33,388 nt of DNA, from positions 1 through 33,388 of the forward strand of contig JAFGED010000403.1 of NCBI GenBank assembly GCA_016931785.1, in the 5' to 3' direction. Below the pieces are notes generated by a model, which worked only from the letters and a program-made list of their open reading frames with translations, was not told where the DNA came from and did no database searches. Made by a program: the position numbers and the translations under genes. This document shows, in pieces, positions 1 through 7,435 of this stretch. Origin of the DNA: Anaerolineae bacterium (GTDB taxonomy: Bacteria; Chloroflexota; Anaerolineae; B4-G1). Position 1 is the stretch's first letter; every line of letters begins with the position of its first letter.

Positions 1-105
1 ACACCATTTCCTCACAAGCAGCGTATACGCCCCAGAGAACAAACACACCCGGGGTATGTCTATAGCGGCGAAGTCAACTTGTCCCAAAACTGACACACAC
101 CCAAG

Positions 106-133
106 TTGCCAAACGATTTGATTCAGGTATAAT
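106..133 (+). promoter_or_regulatory. sigma70-type promoter of tRNA-Pro (TTGCCA-N16-TATAAT)
   Basis: TTGCCA at 106-111 and TATAAT at 128-133, 16-nt spacer, 14 nt upstream of the tRNA 5' end. Confidence 0.75.
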
Positions 134-147
134 AACACCGCAATATT

Positions 148-221
148 CGGGGCGTAGCGCAGTTCGGCAGCGCGCACGGATCGGGACCGTGAGGTCCGGG
201 GTTCAAATCCCCGCGCCCCGA
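148..221 (+). tRNA. tRNA-Pro(CGG)
   Basis: Complete cloverleaf: acceptor CGGGGCG/CGCCCCG, D stem GCGC/GCGC, anticodon stem CACGG/CCGTG with loop ATCGGGA (anticodon CGG, G37), T stem CGGGG/CCCCG with TTCAAAT loop, C1-G72 and A73. Confidence 0.95.
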
Positions 222-227
222 CTAGGT

Positions 228-260
228 GAAACTCCCCAGCGCTTTGCGCTGGGGAGTTTC
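228..260 (+). terminator. strong hairpin downstream of tRNA-Pro (no clear U-tract)
   Basis: Perfect 15-bp stem GAAACTCCCCAGCGC-TTT-GCGCTGGGGAGTTTC. Confidence 0.6.
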
Positions 261-357
261 CTAAGGGAAAAGCCTGTGCAATCTTCACTCATCTGCCGTC
301 CCCAAATCCCCCGCTTTGCCATACCCACCACAACGCGGCTTGCTTTTCCACATATGA

Positions 358-376
358 CCCCACTCGACGAGTGGGG
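358..376. terminator. hairpin between tRNA unit and the 3' end of mazG
   Basis: CCCCACTC-GAC-GAGTGGGG 8-bp stem; no strong T-run on either side. Confidence 0.4.
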
Positions 377-384
377 GTTCGCTT

Positions 385-1833
385 TTACGCTGCCAACTTT
401 GCCTCCTGCCACAGCGACTCTAACGCGTCGATGTCCATCGCCGTCATATCCAGGCCGCGCTCGCGGGCCATCCGCTCCATAGCGCGAAAACGGCGCGCAA
501 AGCGTGCGTTCGCTTGCCGCAGCGCCACCTCTGGGTCGACATCCAGCCAACGCGCCCAATTGACCGCTGCAAACAGCAAGTCACCCACCTCGGCCTCGCG
601 TGCCTCCAGTGTAGCGGCAGCCTCGACCTCGGCGACCTCTTCGCGCACCTTGTCGGCCACGCCGGCAGGGTCACTCCAATCGAACCCCACGCGGGCCGCA
701 CGGCGGCTATAGGTATCCGCCTGCTGCAACGCGGGCAGCGCCGCCGGCACGCCATCAAACACCGACCGCTTCTCTCCCTTCTCCTCCCGCTTGAGCTCCT
801 CCCAACGCCGCAGCACCTCGTCTGTGCCGCTGACCTCGCGCCCACCCCACACGTGAGGATGGCGGTGTTTGAGCTTGCCGTCGATGCCGGAGATGACGGC
901 GGGCATCTTGAACTCGCCCTCCTCGGTAGCTATCTGGGTGTGGATCAAAACCTGCAACAACAGGTCGCCCAGCTCCTCCTGCAACGCACACACGTCGCCC
1001 GTGCCGGCCGCGGCGGCATCGATGGTCGCCGCCACCTCGTACGCCTCCTCCAGAAGCGTCCCGCGCAGGCTCTCGTGGGTCTGCTCGCGATCCCAGGGAC
1101 AGCCATCCGGCGCGCGGAGCTGGGCCATCGTCTCCTGCAACCCCTCAAAGCTGGCGACGCCGGGCAGTGACGGCACATACAGCGTGGTCAGGTGCTCGAC
1201 GTCCTGGCGGTCGAGCTCGTACAGCGGCAGACGCACGACCTGTTCTTCCGGCGTTCCGGCGGCGCGCACCAGCGCCACCTCGTGGTCGTCGGGATATTGG
1301 TTCATCAATGTCAGCTTGACGTCGGCAGCCAGGGCCCGGCTATAGAGCTGGGGCAGCAAAGCCGGCAGATCGGGGTTGAGCGGCGGGTGATGGAGCGCCG
1401 CCACCTCCACCGCGTCATATACCTGCAGGCCGGGCAGCGCGTCGATCCGCAGCGCCGTCAGTGTCGGCTCTATAAAGCTCAACCCCTCCACGATACGCAC
1501 GTCCAACCCGGTATCCCCGACCAGTGCAAGCAGACGAGCTACTGCCGCCTCTCCCACCAGCGGGTGGCCTGGCACGGCGTAGGCCACTCCCTCCGGTCGC
1601 CGGCCCAGCCGCAGCACCTCGGCGGCAATGGCCTCATAGACCTGCGAAAAGTCCTCCGCTCCCTCGTAGAGCGCGTCGAAGGAATGCAACGCCAAACCGG
1701 CCGGCAACCCGGCCACGGTTGGATGGCGCTCCGTACGCAGCCACACCTCCCTCGCCGCCTCCAGCACCTCCCATGCCTCTCGCGTCAGATGGCGTGGATC
1801 CCCAGGACCCAGGCCGACAATGGTAATTGACAT
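385..1833 (-). CDS. mazG: MazG family NTP pyrophosphohydrolase with N-terminal tetrapyrrole (SAM-dependent) methylase domain (YabN-like)
   Basis: N-term ITIVGLGPGDPRHLT methylase motif; LRAPDGCPWDREQTHESLRGTLLEEAYEV and second MazG-like repeat at C-term. Confidence 0.95.
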   Translation of the reverse strand: MSITIVGLGPGDPRHLTREAWEVLEAAREVWLRTERHPTVAGLPAGLALHSFDALYEGAEDFSQVYEAIAAEVLRLGRRPEGVAYAVPGHPLVGEAAVARLLALVGDTGLDVRIVEGLSFIEPTLTALRIDALPGLQVYDAVEVAALHHPPLNPDLPALLPQLYSRALAADVKLTLMNQYPDDHEVALVRAAGTPEEQVVRLPLYELDRQDVEHLTTLYVPSLPGVASFEGLQETMAQLRAPDGCPWDREQTHESLRGTLLEEAYEVAATIDAAAAGTGDVCALQEELGDLLLQVLIHTQIATEEGEFKMPAVISGIDGKLKHRHPHVWGGREVSGTDEVLRRWEELKREEKGEKRSVFDGVPAALPALQQADTYSRRAARVGFDWSDPAGVADKVREEVAEVEAAATLEAREAEVGDLLFAAVNWARWLDVDPEVALRQANARFARRFRAMERMARERGLDMTAMDIDALESLWQEAKLAA

Positions 1834-1846
1834 CGGCTTCCCCTTT

Positions 1847-1875
1847 TTGACGGAACATATGTTCTACAGTACAAT
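1847..1875 (+). promoter_or_regulatory. promoter of HTH/LAGLIDADG gene (TTGACG-N17-TACAAT)
   Basis: -35 TTGACG 1847-1852, -10 TACAAT 1870-1875, 17-nt spacer; SD AGGAGGG at 1911-1917 upstream of ATG 1927. Confidence 0.75.
1853..1864. promoter_or_regulatory. candidate LexA/SOS box GAACATATGTTC
   Basis: Perfect palindrome matching the GAAC-N4-GTTC core of Gram-positive-type LexA sites, located in the promoter spacer. Confidence 0.6.
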
Positions 1876-1898
1876 ATCCATGTACGATTCCGTGCGGC

Positions 1899-1927
1899 AT
1901 CATACCACAAAGGAGGGTATCGAGCAA
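1899..1927 (-). promoter_or_regulatory. candidate mazG promoter (TTGCTC-N17-TATGAT), divergent and overlapping
   Basis: Minus strand: TTGCTC (1922-1927) and TATGAT (1899-1904), 17-nt spacer. Confidence 0.5.
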
Positions 1928-3219
1928 TGCCTGCTCACCGAAAGCACATACCAAAGGAAACCTTGCAGCATCTTTACCTGGAACAAGGCCAGAGTCCGAG
2001 GAAAATCGGCCTGCAGCTCGGCTGCGGCGAAACCGCCGTGCGCAAGCGACTGAAGGAATACAACATCCCGATGCGCTCGCGCTCCCGGGCGATTCGCCTG
2101 GGCAAGGGAATCGCCATCGAACGCGAGGCGCTGGTCGAGCTTTACTGGGGCCAGGGCCTTTCCATCCCCGAGGTGTCCGCCCGCCTGGATTGCAGCGAGG
2201 ACGTTATTCGCAGCCGTATGCAGGAGTACGACATCCCCCGCCGCACGTCCTCGGAAAGCGCGCAGTTGAGCCGTGGGATCGACCTGCCCGAGGAATTGGC
2301 GCGGGAGTGGTATACAGGGCAGCAACTCTCGATAGCCGCCATCGCCGAACGGCTCGATTGTAGCGAGACCGCGGTGCGCAACAAGCTGGCCCAATACGGT
2401 ATCGAACGACGAGCGCCGTGGGCACACAACGCGGTCGAGCTGGGCGAGGATGAGCTGAGACGGCTATACGCAGAAGAGGGAATGACCCTGGAAGCCATCG
2501 CCGAGGCTTACGATTGCAGTGCGGCGACGGTGAGCCGAAAGATGAGCAGGTTTGGCATCGCGGCCCGCTCACCCTGGCGCGAGCGCTACCTGCGCCACAA
2601 TTTCAGCGGCGATCCACTGGAGAAAGCCTACCTCGTCGGCTTTCGCCTGGGCGATCTCACCGTGCGCCGCGCCGAACTGTCCATCGAGGTGCTCATGACG
2701 ACAACGTGTCAAGAACAAGTCGACCTGATGTACAAGCTATTCGACCGCTACGGTCACGTTTACGAGCACCACCGGCCGGATAAAAAGGTCTTTATGCAGG
2801 CCCGTCTGGACGACAGCTTCGATTTCCTGCTACCCAAGGAAGACCGCATCCCCGATTGGGTATTGGCGGATACCGAATGTTTCTTCGCTTTCCTCGCCGG
2901 CTACATAGATGCAGATGGCTCAATTCGGATTGCAGGTAACCACAGTGCGCGCCTGGATATTCAAAGCTATGATTCAGGATTTCAAAAGGACACTTGGAAA
3001 CAACTGACAGCCCAAGGATTCTCACTTTCAGAACCCACCATCGTGGTCCCAGCAGGTTATACCAACGCAGCGGGTATCGTCCGCAACAAAGACACCTGGG
3101 GGCTCAACGTACACTGCCGCCGTGAGATAGCTAGACTGCTGCAGTGTTTGATACCCCACCTTAAACACGAAAAACGTCTTGGAGACGCATTAGCAGCCTA
3201 TGCCGTAGTGCGAAAATAA
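1927..3219 (+). CDS. protein with four tandem HTH repeats and a C-terminal LAGLIDADG homing-endonuclease-like domain
   Basis: Four ~53-aa repeats (LYxxxGxSxxxIAxxLDCSExxVRxxLxxYGIxxRS) at aa ~8-222; LAGLIDADG motifs AYLVGFRLGDL (aa 234-244) and LAGYIDADGS (aa 323-332); good SD. Confidence 0.85.
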   Translation: MPAHRKHIPKETLQHLYLEQGQSPRKIGLQLGCGETAVRKRLKEYNIPMRSRSRAIRLGKGIAIEREALVELYWGQGLSIPEVSARLDCSEDVIRSRMQEYDIPRRTSSESAQLSRGIDLPEELAREWYTGQQLSIAAIAERLDCSETAVRNKLAQYGIERRAPWAHNAVELGEDELRRLYAEEGMTLEAIAEAYDCSAATVSRKMSRFGIAARSPWRERYLRHNFSGDPLEKAYLVGFRLGDLTVRRAELSIEVLMTTTCQEQVDLMYKLFDRYGHVYEHHRPDKKVFMQARLDDSFDFLLPKEDRIPDWVLADTECFFAFLAGYIDADGSIRIAGNHSARLDIQSYDSGFQKDTWKQLTAQGFSLSEPTIVVPAGYTNAAGIVRNKDTWGLNVHCRREIARLLQCLIPHLKHEKRLGDALAAYAVVRK

Positions 3220-3248
3220 AAGCGAGGTCGCCAGCGACCTCGCTTTTT
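3218..3248. terminator. bidirectional intrinsic terminator shared by the HTH/LAGLIDADG gene and rplM-rpsI
   Basis: AGCGAGGTCG-CCAG-CGACCTCGCT stem with T-runs on both strands between convergent genes. Confidence 0.85.
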
Positions 3249-3281
3249 GCGCAATTCATATTGCAGAATTAAGCAATTTCC

Positions 3282-3671
3282 TCAACGTTTCGTGTATTGA
3301 GGGGCCTTCCTAGCACGTTTAAGCCCGGGCTTTTTACGTTCCTTGGCCCGCGCGTCGCGGGTGAGATAACCGCCCTTGCGCAGAACGGACCGCAAGTCCG
3401 GATCCACCTTCAACAGCGCTCGCGCGATGGCAAGCTGAACCGCCCTGGCCTGGCCGCCGATTCCCCCACCCCGCACCTGAACGCTGACATTGAATCGATG
3501 CTCCGTCGCCGTCGCCTGAAGCGGCGCTTTGAGCGCGAGCATGTCCATACCTCGAGGGAAAAACTGCTCCGCAGGTTTATCGTTGACGACGATAGAACCA
3601 TCGCCCCCGGGGAAGAGACGCGCTCGAGCGGTAGCGGTCTTGCGCCGTCCAACTGCTTCATAGTACTCCAT
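3282..3671 (-). CDS. rpsI: 30S ribosomal protein uS9
   Basis: YYEAVGRRKTATARARLFPGGDG ... KERKKPGLKRARKAPQYTKR. Confidence 0.97.
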   Translation of the reverse strand: MEYYEAVGRRKTATARARLFPGGDGSIVVNDKPAEQFFPRGMDMLALKAPLQATATEHRFNVSVQVRGGGIGGQARAVQLAIARALLKVDPDLRSVLRKGGYLTRDARAKERKKPGLKRARKAPQYTKR

Positions 3672-3690
3672 ATGCTCTCTCTCCTATCCG

Positions 3691-4131
3691 TTATCCTAAC
3701 TCTAGCGCCTTGGGTTGTTGCGCCTCGTGGGGATGCTCCGGGCCGGCATAGACCTTCAAGTGTCCGAACACCTGCCGCCCCAGCCGATTCTTTGGCAACA
3801 TACCCCGCACCGCGTGCTCGATCACCCGAGTGGGATGCTGCTGGAGCAAGTTGCGCAGCGTGATCTCCTTGAGCCCACCGGGATAGCCCGAGTGTCGATA
3901 ATACATCTTTTGATCCAACTTACGTCCCGTCACGTGCACCTTTTCAGCGTTGACGACGATCACAAAGTCGCCGGCGTCCACCGAAGGCGAGTAGACAGGC
4001 TTGTGCTTGCCACGCAAGACACTCGCTACCTGGGCTGCCAACCGCCCCAAGGTCTGCCCGCTGGCATCCACCACGTACCATTCCCGCTGGACATCTTCTT
4101 CCTTTGTCACATAAGTCTTCTTCACGATCAT
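3691..4131 (-). CDS. rplM: 50S ribosomal protein uL13
   Basis: [30 protein letters not shown]...; adjacent to rpsI. Confidence 0.97.
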   Translation of the reverse strand: MIVKKTYVTKEEDVQREWYVVDASGQTLGRLAAQVASVLRGKHKPVYSPSVDAGDFVIVVNAEKVHVTGRKLDQKMYYRHSGYPGGLKEITLRNLLQQHPTRVIEHAVRGMLPKNRLGRQVFGHLKVYAGPEHPHEAQQPKALELG

Positions 4132-4187
4132 TTACTCCTAGCTGATAACCTTTCTTCAAATGAAAACGCCGGAATCGGGCCAAGGCC

Positions 4188-4223
4188 GCGTTCAAAAACA
4201 GTTTGCAATTTGTCTTTGAACGC
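4188..4223 (-). promoter_or_regulatory. hairpin in the rplM leader / 3' end of upstream gene
   Basis: 9-bp inverted repeat GCGTTCAAA/TTTGAACGC with an 18-nt loop containing TTGCAA. Confidence 0.4.
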
Positions 4224-4229
4224 CCAAGT

Positions 4230-6014
4230 CTACTGAAAATACCAGAAGGTATTTCGATCGGCCCAGCGCGCATCGACCAGCGTCGCCTCTTCGTAAAGCG
4301 TTTCGTACTCCTCCCCACCATCGGCCCGCACCCTGCGGACCTCTCTGTCGTCCGAATCATCACCCGTGATGGCGGTGTAGATCACGTACCGCCCATCGGA
4401 TGTGAATACGGCGTTCACCAATCCCTCCGCATCGTCGTCCAACTCAACTGGCTCAGCGCCATCTTTGACCTCAACGCTGTACAGCACCGGATCATCTCCG
4501 CTGTCCTCGACCGCCGAAAAGACCAAGGTGCGGTTGTTGGGCGATAGCGCCATCGGTTGAATAGAATCCCAATCCTCCAACAAATAGAACCCCGTATCCT
4601 TGTCCACCGGCGTGACGAACAAGGCGTCCTCGCCATCCCCCTGGTCCTCTATCCTGAGATACAGCATCGAATTGTTGAGAAGGTACGCGCCATCCCTGAG
4701 ATCGACGTCATCACCAGACCACAACTCGACGACGGCGTTGCCGCCGTAATCAGCACTGAGAAGGGTCACGTCTTCGCCCTCCAGAACTACGACGAGTAGT
4801 CTGGCAGGACTCGTGCGGACGGCCTCGAACATAACACCTTCGCCCTCAGCCACCTCGACGCCTTCGCCGCCTGCAACGGGCCGCGCGTACAACGTCCCTT
4901 GGCCGTCATCGTCCCTGACGACATAGTACATATACCGACCGTCCGGGGAAAAGTCCAAACTGATCTCTATTCCCTCTGCAATCGGCTGATCACTCTCTGA
5001 AAGTGCGTAAAGCTGCACCTCGTCGTCATCTTCGTCCTCTCTGATGCTGTAATACAGCTCGCGACCAGTAGGAGGGAACCCAAAGAAGTAGACGCTGGCG
5101 ACCTCGTCGGTGACCTCGACCTCTTCGCCAGAACGTCGTTCCATCAGGAACAACTGGTATTCTCCGCCATCCTCCTGGACATAGGCGACGCGAGAACCAT
5201 CAGACGAAAGCGCAGTCGAACCAAGACCCTCAAACTCATCGAGCAGGACCTCCTCCTTCTGCCGCGCGATATCTACAACGGTCAGCGTCGCTTCGCCGCG
5301 ACTGCTTTCGTCCTTATACAGAAGCGCCGAACCATCGGAGGAAAAGTAGCAATAGTCCGCCTTGGCCAACTGCTCGGATTCCTGTCCAAGCTTGGCAACG
5401 TGGCAGCGCGCCTGACCATCCATGTTCTCGCGCACGGCAAAAAGGCCGGGTTTGATAAAGAAGCCTACCGCCAGACTATCCGCACCGGACTCCAAGACCT
5501 CGATCGGCTCTGCATCCCCGATGCGCATCTGCTGGATCACGATATCATCGTCAAGACGATACCACAAGAACAGGCGATCCGAGTCAGGCAGAAAAGCACC
5601 GTAGCTTCCCCCTATCCTGCTCTGGTACACACCATCCTTGATCAATGGAAAAGATAGATAGGTGCTCTGAACACCCTCTGCCAGCAGAGTCCCCTGGTCC
5701 TGATCCTGCCCCAGTTTCAGCAAGCACAGATCCGCCTCGCCATCCCCGTTTGGGAAGGCGAGCAGGATTTCGTCGCGGCCGCCCAAGCTCGGAAGGACCA
5801 ACAGGGCGACAACTGCGATGCAGACGACGCCCAGGCACAGCAGGACTATGCCACCTATCCCCCCTCCAATGGCTAACCTGTGCCGCTTCAGCATCTCGAC
5901 CGGTGTAGGTTTGGCTGCCACCGCAGCTCGCGGCTCTATCCCAAGCTGGCCTCCACAACCAGCGCAAAACTGCGCGCCCTCACGATTCTCCTGACCGCAA
6001 ACTGGACACAGCAT
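4230..6014 (-). CDS. zinc-ribbon, single-TM, TolB/WD40-like beta-propeller protein
   Basis: N-term MLCPVCGQENREGAQFCAGCGG zinc ribbon, TM segment IGGIVLLCLGVVCIAVVALLVL, repeated SPDGRYM/SSDGSRVAYV/SPNNRTLVF/TSDGRYVIYT motifs. ATG at 6014 has SD AAAGGAGG; the ORF-track start at 6248 overlaps truA and a terminator. Confidence 0.8.
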   Translation of the reverse strand: MLCPVCGQENREGAQFCAGCGGQLGIEPRAAVAAKPTPVEMLKRHRLAIGGGIGGIVLLCLGVVCIAVVALLVLPSLGGRDEILLAFPNGDGEADLCLLKLGQDQDQGTLLAEGVQSTYLSFPLIKDGVYQSRIGGSYGAFLPDSDRLFLWYRLDDDIVIQQMRIGDAEPIEVLESGADSLAVGFFIKPGLFAVRENMDGQARCHVAKLGQESEQLAKADYCYFSSDGSALLYKDESSRGEATLTVVDIARQKEEVLLDEFEGLGSTALSSDGSRVAYVQEDGGEYQLFLMERRSGEEVEVTDEVASVYFFGFPPTGRELYYSIREDEDDDEVQLYALSESDQPIAEGIEISLDFSPDGRYMYYVVRDDDGQGTLYARPVAGGEGVEVAEGEGVMFEAVRTSPARLLVVVLEGEDVTLLSADYGGNAVVELWSGDDVDLRDGAYLLNNSMLYLRIEDQGDGEDALFVTPVDKDTGFYLLEDWDSIQPMALSPNNRTLVFSAVEDSGDDPVLYSVEVKDGAEPVELDDDAEGLVNAVFTSDGRYVIYTAITGDDSDDREVRRVRADGGEEYETLYEEATLVDARWADRNTFWYFQ

Positions 6015-6110
6015 GTTGAGCCTCCTTTCAATCAAACCGCCGATGACTCGTGCCCTAGAGAATCTCAGTATGTAACTACTCAGCCCTGCTTCGCAGTCAC
6101 CTTTCGCGAC

Positions 6111-6181
6111 AAAAAGAGGAGGAAGGCGGGAGGTTCGAGGGCGGCTTCGCCGTCCTCGACCCTCCCATCTCTCCCCTTTTT
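6111..6181. terminator. bidirectional terminator-type hairpin downstream of truA
   Basis: GGGAGG-T-TCGAGG-G-CGGC-TTC-GCCG-T-CCTCGA-C-CCTCCC core (6128-6166), flanked by AAAAA (6111-6115) and TTTTT (6177-6181). Confidence 0.8.
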
Positions 6182-6223
6182 GAGCGAGGACCACTGCTCG
6201 GGCGAACAGCCTGAGTAGATACC

Positions 6224-7018
6224 TCAGTATTTTACTTCCACCAAGCACAGGCCATGCGGGGGAGCCGTCGGTCCGGCCTGGCTGCGATCACGCGACGCCA
6301 GCACCATCGCAAACTCCTCCACCGTCATCTCGCCTCGTCCCACCTGGAGCAGCGTGCCGACGACGCTGCGCACCATATGGTAAAGAAAGGCATTCGCTTC
6401 AATGTCAAAGTTCAACCAGGGCAAGCCCTGAGTGCGCTCATCACAAGCGCAACTGAAGGAGGGCTTCTCCTCCCACTTAGCCGCCAGCACCCGCCGTACG
6501 GTGGTGCGGTCTGGCTTGAACGGCTGCCCGAAAGCAGCAAAGTCATGCTCACCTACGAGCGATCTCGCCGCCTGTTGCATTGCTGCTACATCCAGTGGCG
6601 CAACCACGTGCAGGCTGTACCGCAAGGCCAGAGGCCAGCGCACCGGCGTGTTGCACACCGTGTACCGGTACCGCCTGCTGCGAGCATCGTAGCGCGGGTG
6701 GAAATCCGCCGCGCACTCCTCAAGCTGTAAAAAAGAAACGTCGGCGGGCAAAACTGCGTTCAGTGCCCGCCACAGGTTGTCCAGTCCGTGCCGCCAAGCT
6801 GTGTCAAAAGCGACGACCTGTCCAGTAGCATGTACACCAGCGTCGGTCCGACCCGCCGCCAGAACGGTGACCGCTTCCCGAGTGCTGCCCGTCACCCGAG
6901 CGAGAGCTGCTTCCAACACCTCCTGGACGGTTAAGGCATTGGCCTGACGTTGAAATCCGCTGTACTCCGTCCCATCGTAGGCGACGAGCCCACGCACGCG
7001 CATCGTCGCGCCACCCAC
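6224..7018 (-). CDS. truA: tRNA pseudouridine(38-40) synthase TruA
   Basis: VAYDGTEYSGFQRQ, AAGRTDAGVHATGQV, FLYHMVRSVVGTLLQVGRG. Confidence 0.97.
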   Translation of the reverse strand: MGGATMRVRGLVAYDGTEYSGFQRQANALTVQEVLEAALARVTGSTREAVTVLAAGRTDAGVHATGQVVAFDTAWRHGLDNLWRALNAVLPADVSFLQLEECAADFHPRYDARSRRYRYTVCNTPVRWPLALRYSLHVVAPLDVAAMQQAARSLVGEHDFAAFGQPFKPDRTTVRRVLAAKWEEKPSFSCACDERTQGLPWLNFDIEANAFLYHMVRSVVGTLLQVGRGEMTVEEFAMVLASRDRSQAGPTAPPHGLCLVEVKY

Positions 7019-7021
7019 CGG

Positions 7022-7435
7022 CTACTCTTCAACCAACTCCAGCAACGCCATCGGCGCGGCATCGCCCTTGCGCGGCCCCAACTTGTACATGCGCGTGTAA
7101 CCACCAGGACGGTCCATATAGCGCGGCGCAATCTCCTCAAAGAGCTTTTTCACAACGTCCACGCGCACTCCCTCGGCATCCGTCGCCCAGCGGGCCATGC
7201 GACCAGCCGCCAATCGGCGCGCATGCACACCCCGGCCGGAATCTTCTTCCCCTGCCGCCAGGCCTCGCTTGGCCAGCGTGATCAGTTTCTCCGCCTGCCC
7301 ACGGATAGCCCGAGCTTTCGCCTCGGTCGTCTCAATACGCCCACGATGGAACAACGCCGCCACCAAATTGCGGCGCAGGGCCGTACGATGACCGCAGGAG
7401 CGGCTTAGCTTTCTACCAGCGACGTGGTGTCGCAT
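7022..7435 (-). CDS. rplQ: 50S ribosomal protein bL17
   Basis: MRHHVAGRKLSRSCGHRTALRRNLVAALFHRGRIETTEAKA. Confidence 0.97.
   Translation of the reverse strand: MRHHVAGRKLSRSCGHRTALRRNLVAALFHRGRIETTEAKARAIRGQAEKLITLAKRGLAAGEEDSGRGVHARRLAAGRMARWATDAEGVRVDVVKKLFEEIAPRYMDRPGGYTRMYKLGPRKGDAAPMALLELVEE

Noticed and set aside
189-482. 97-aa plus-strand ORF starting inside tRNA-Pro
   Set aside because: Begins within the tRNA, passes through two hairpins and into antisense mazG; not credible
1927-3219. Possible intron or intein encoding the LAGLIDADG protein
   Set aside because: The ORF has its own promoter, SD and terminator and lies between genes; rpsI, rplM and mazG are intact, so no host-gene interruption is visible
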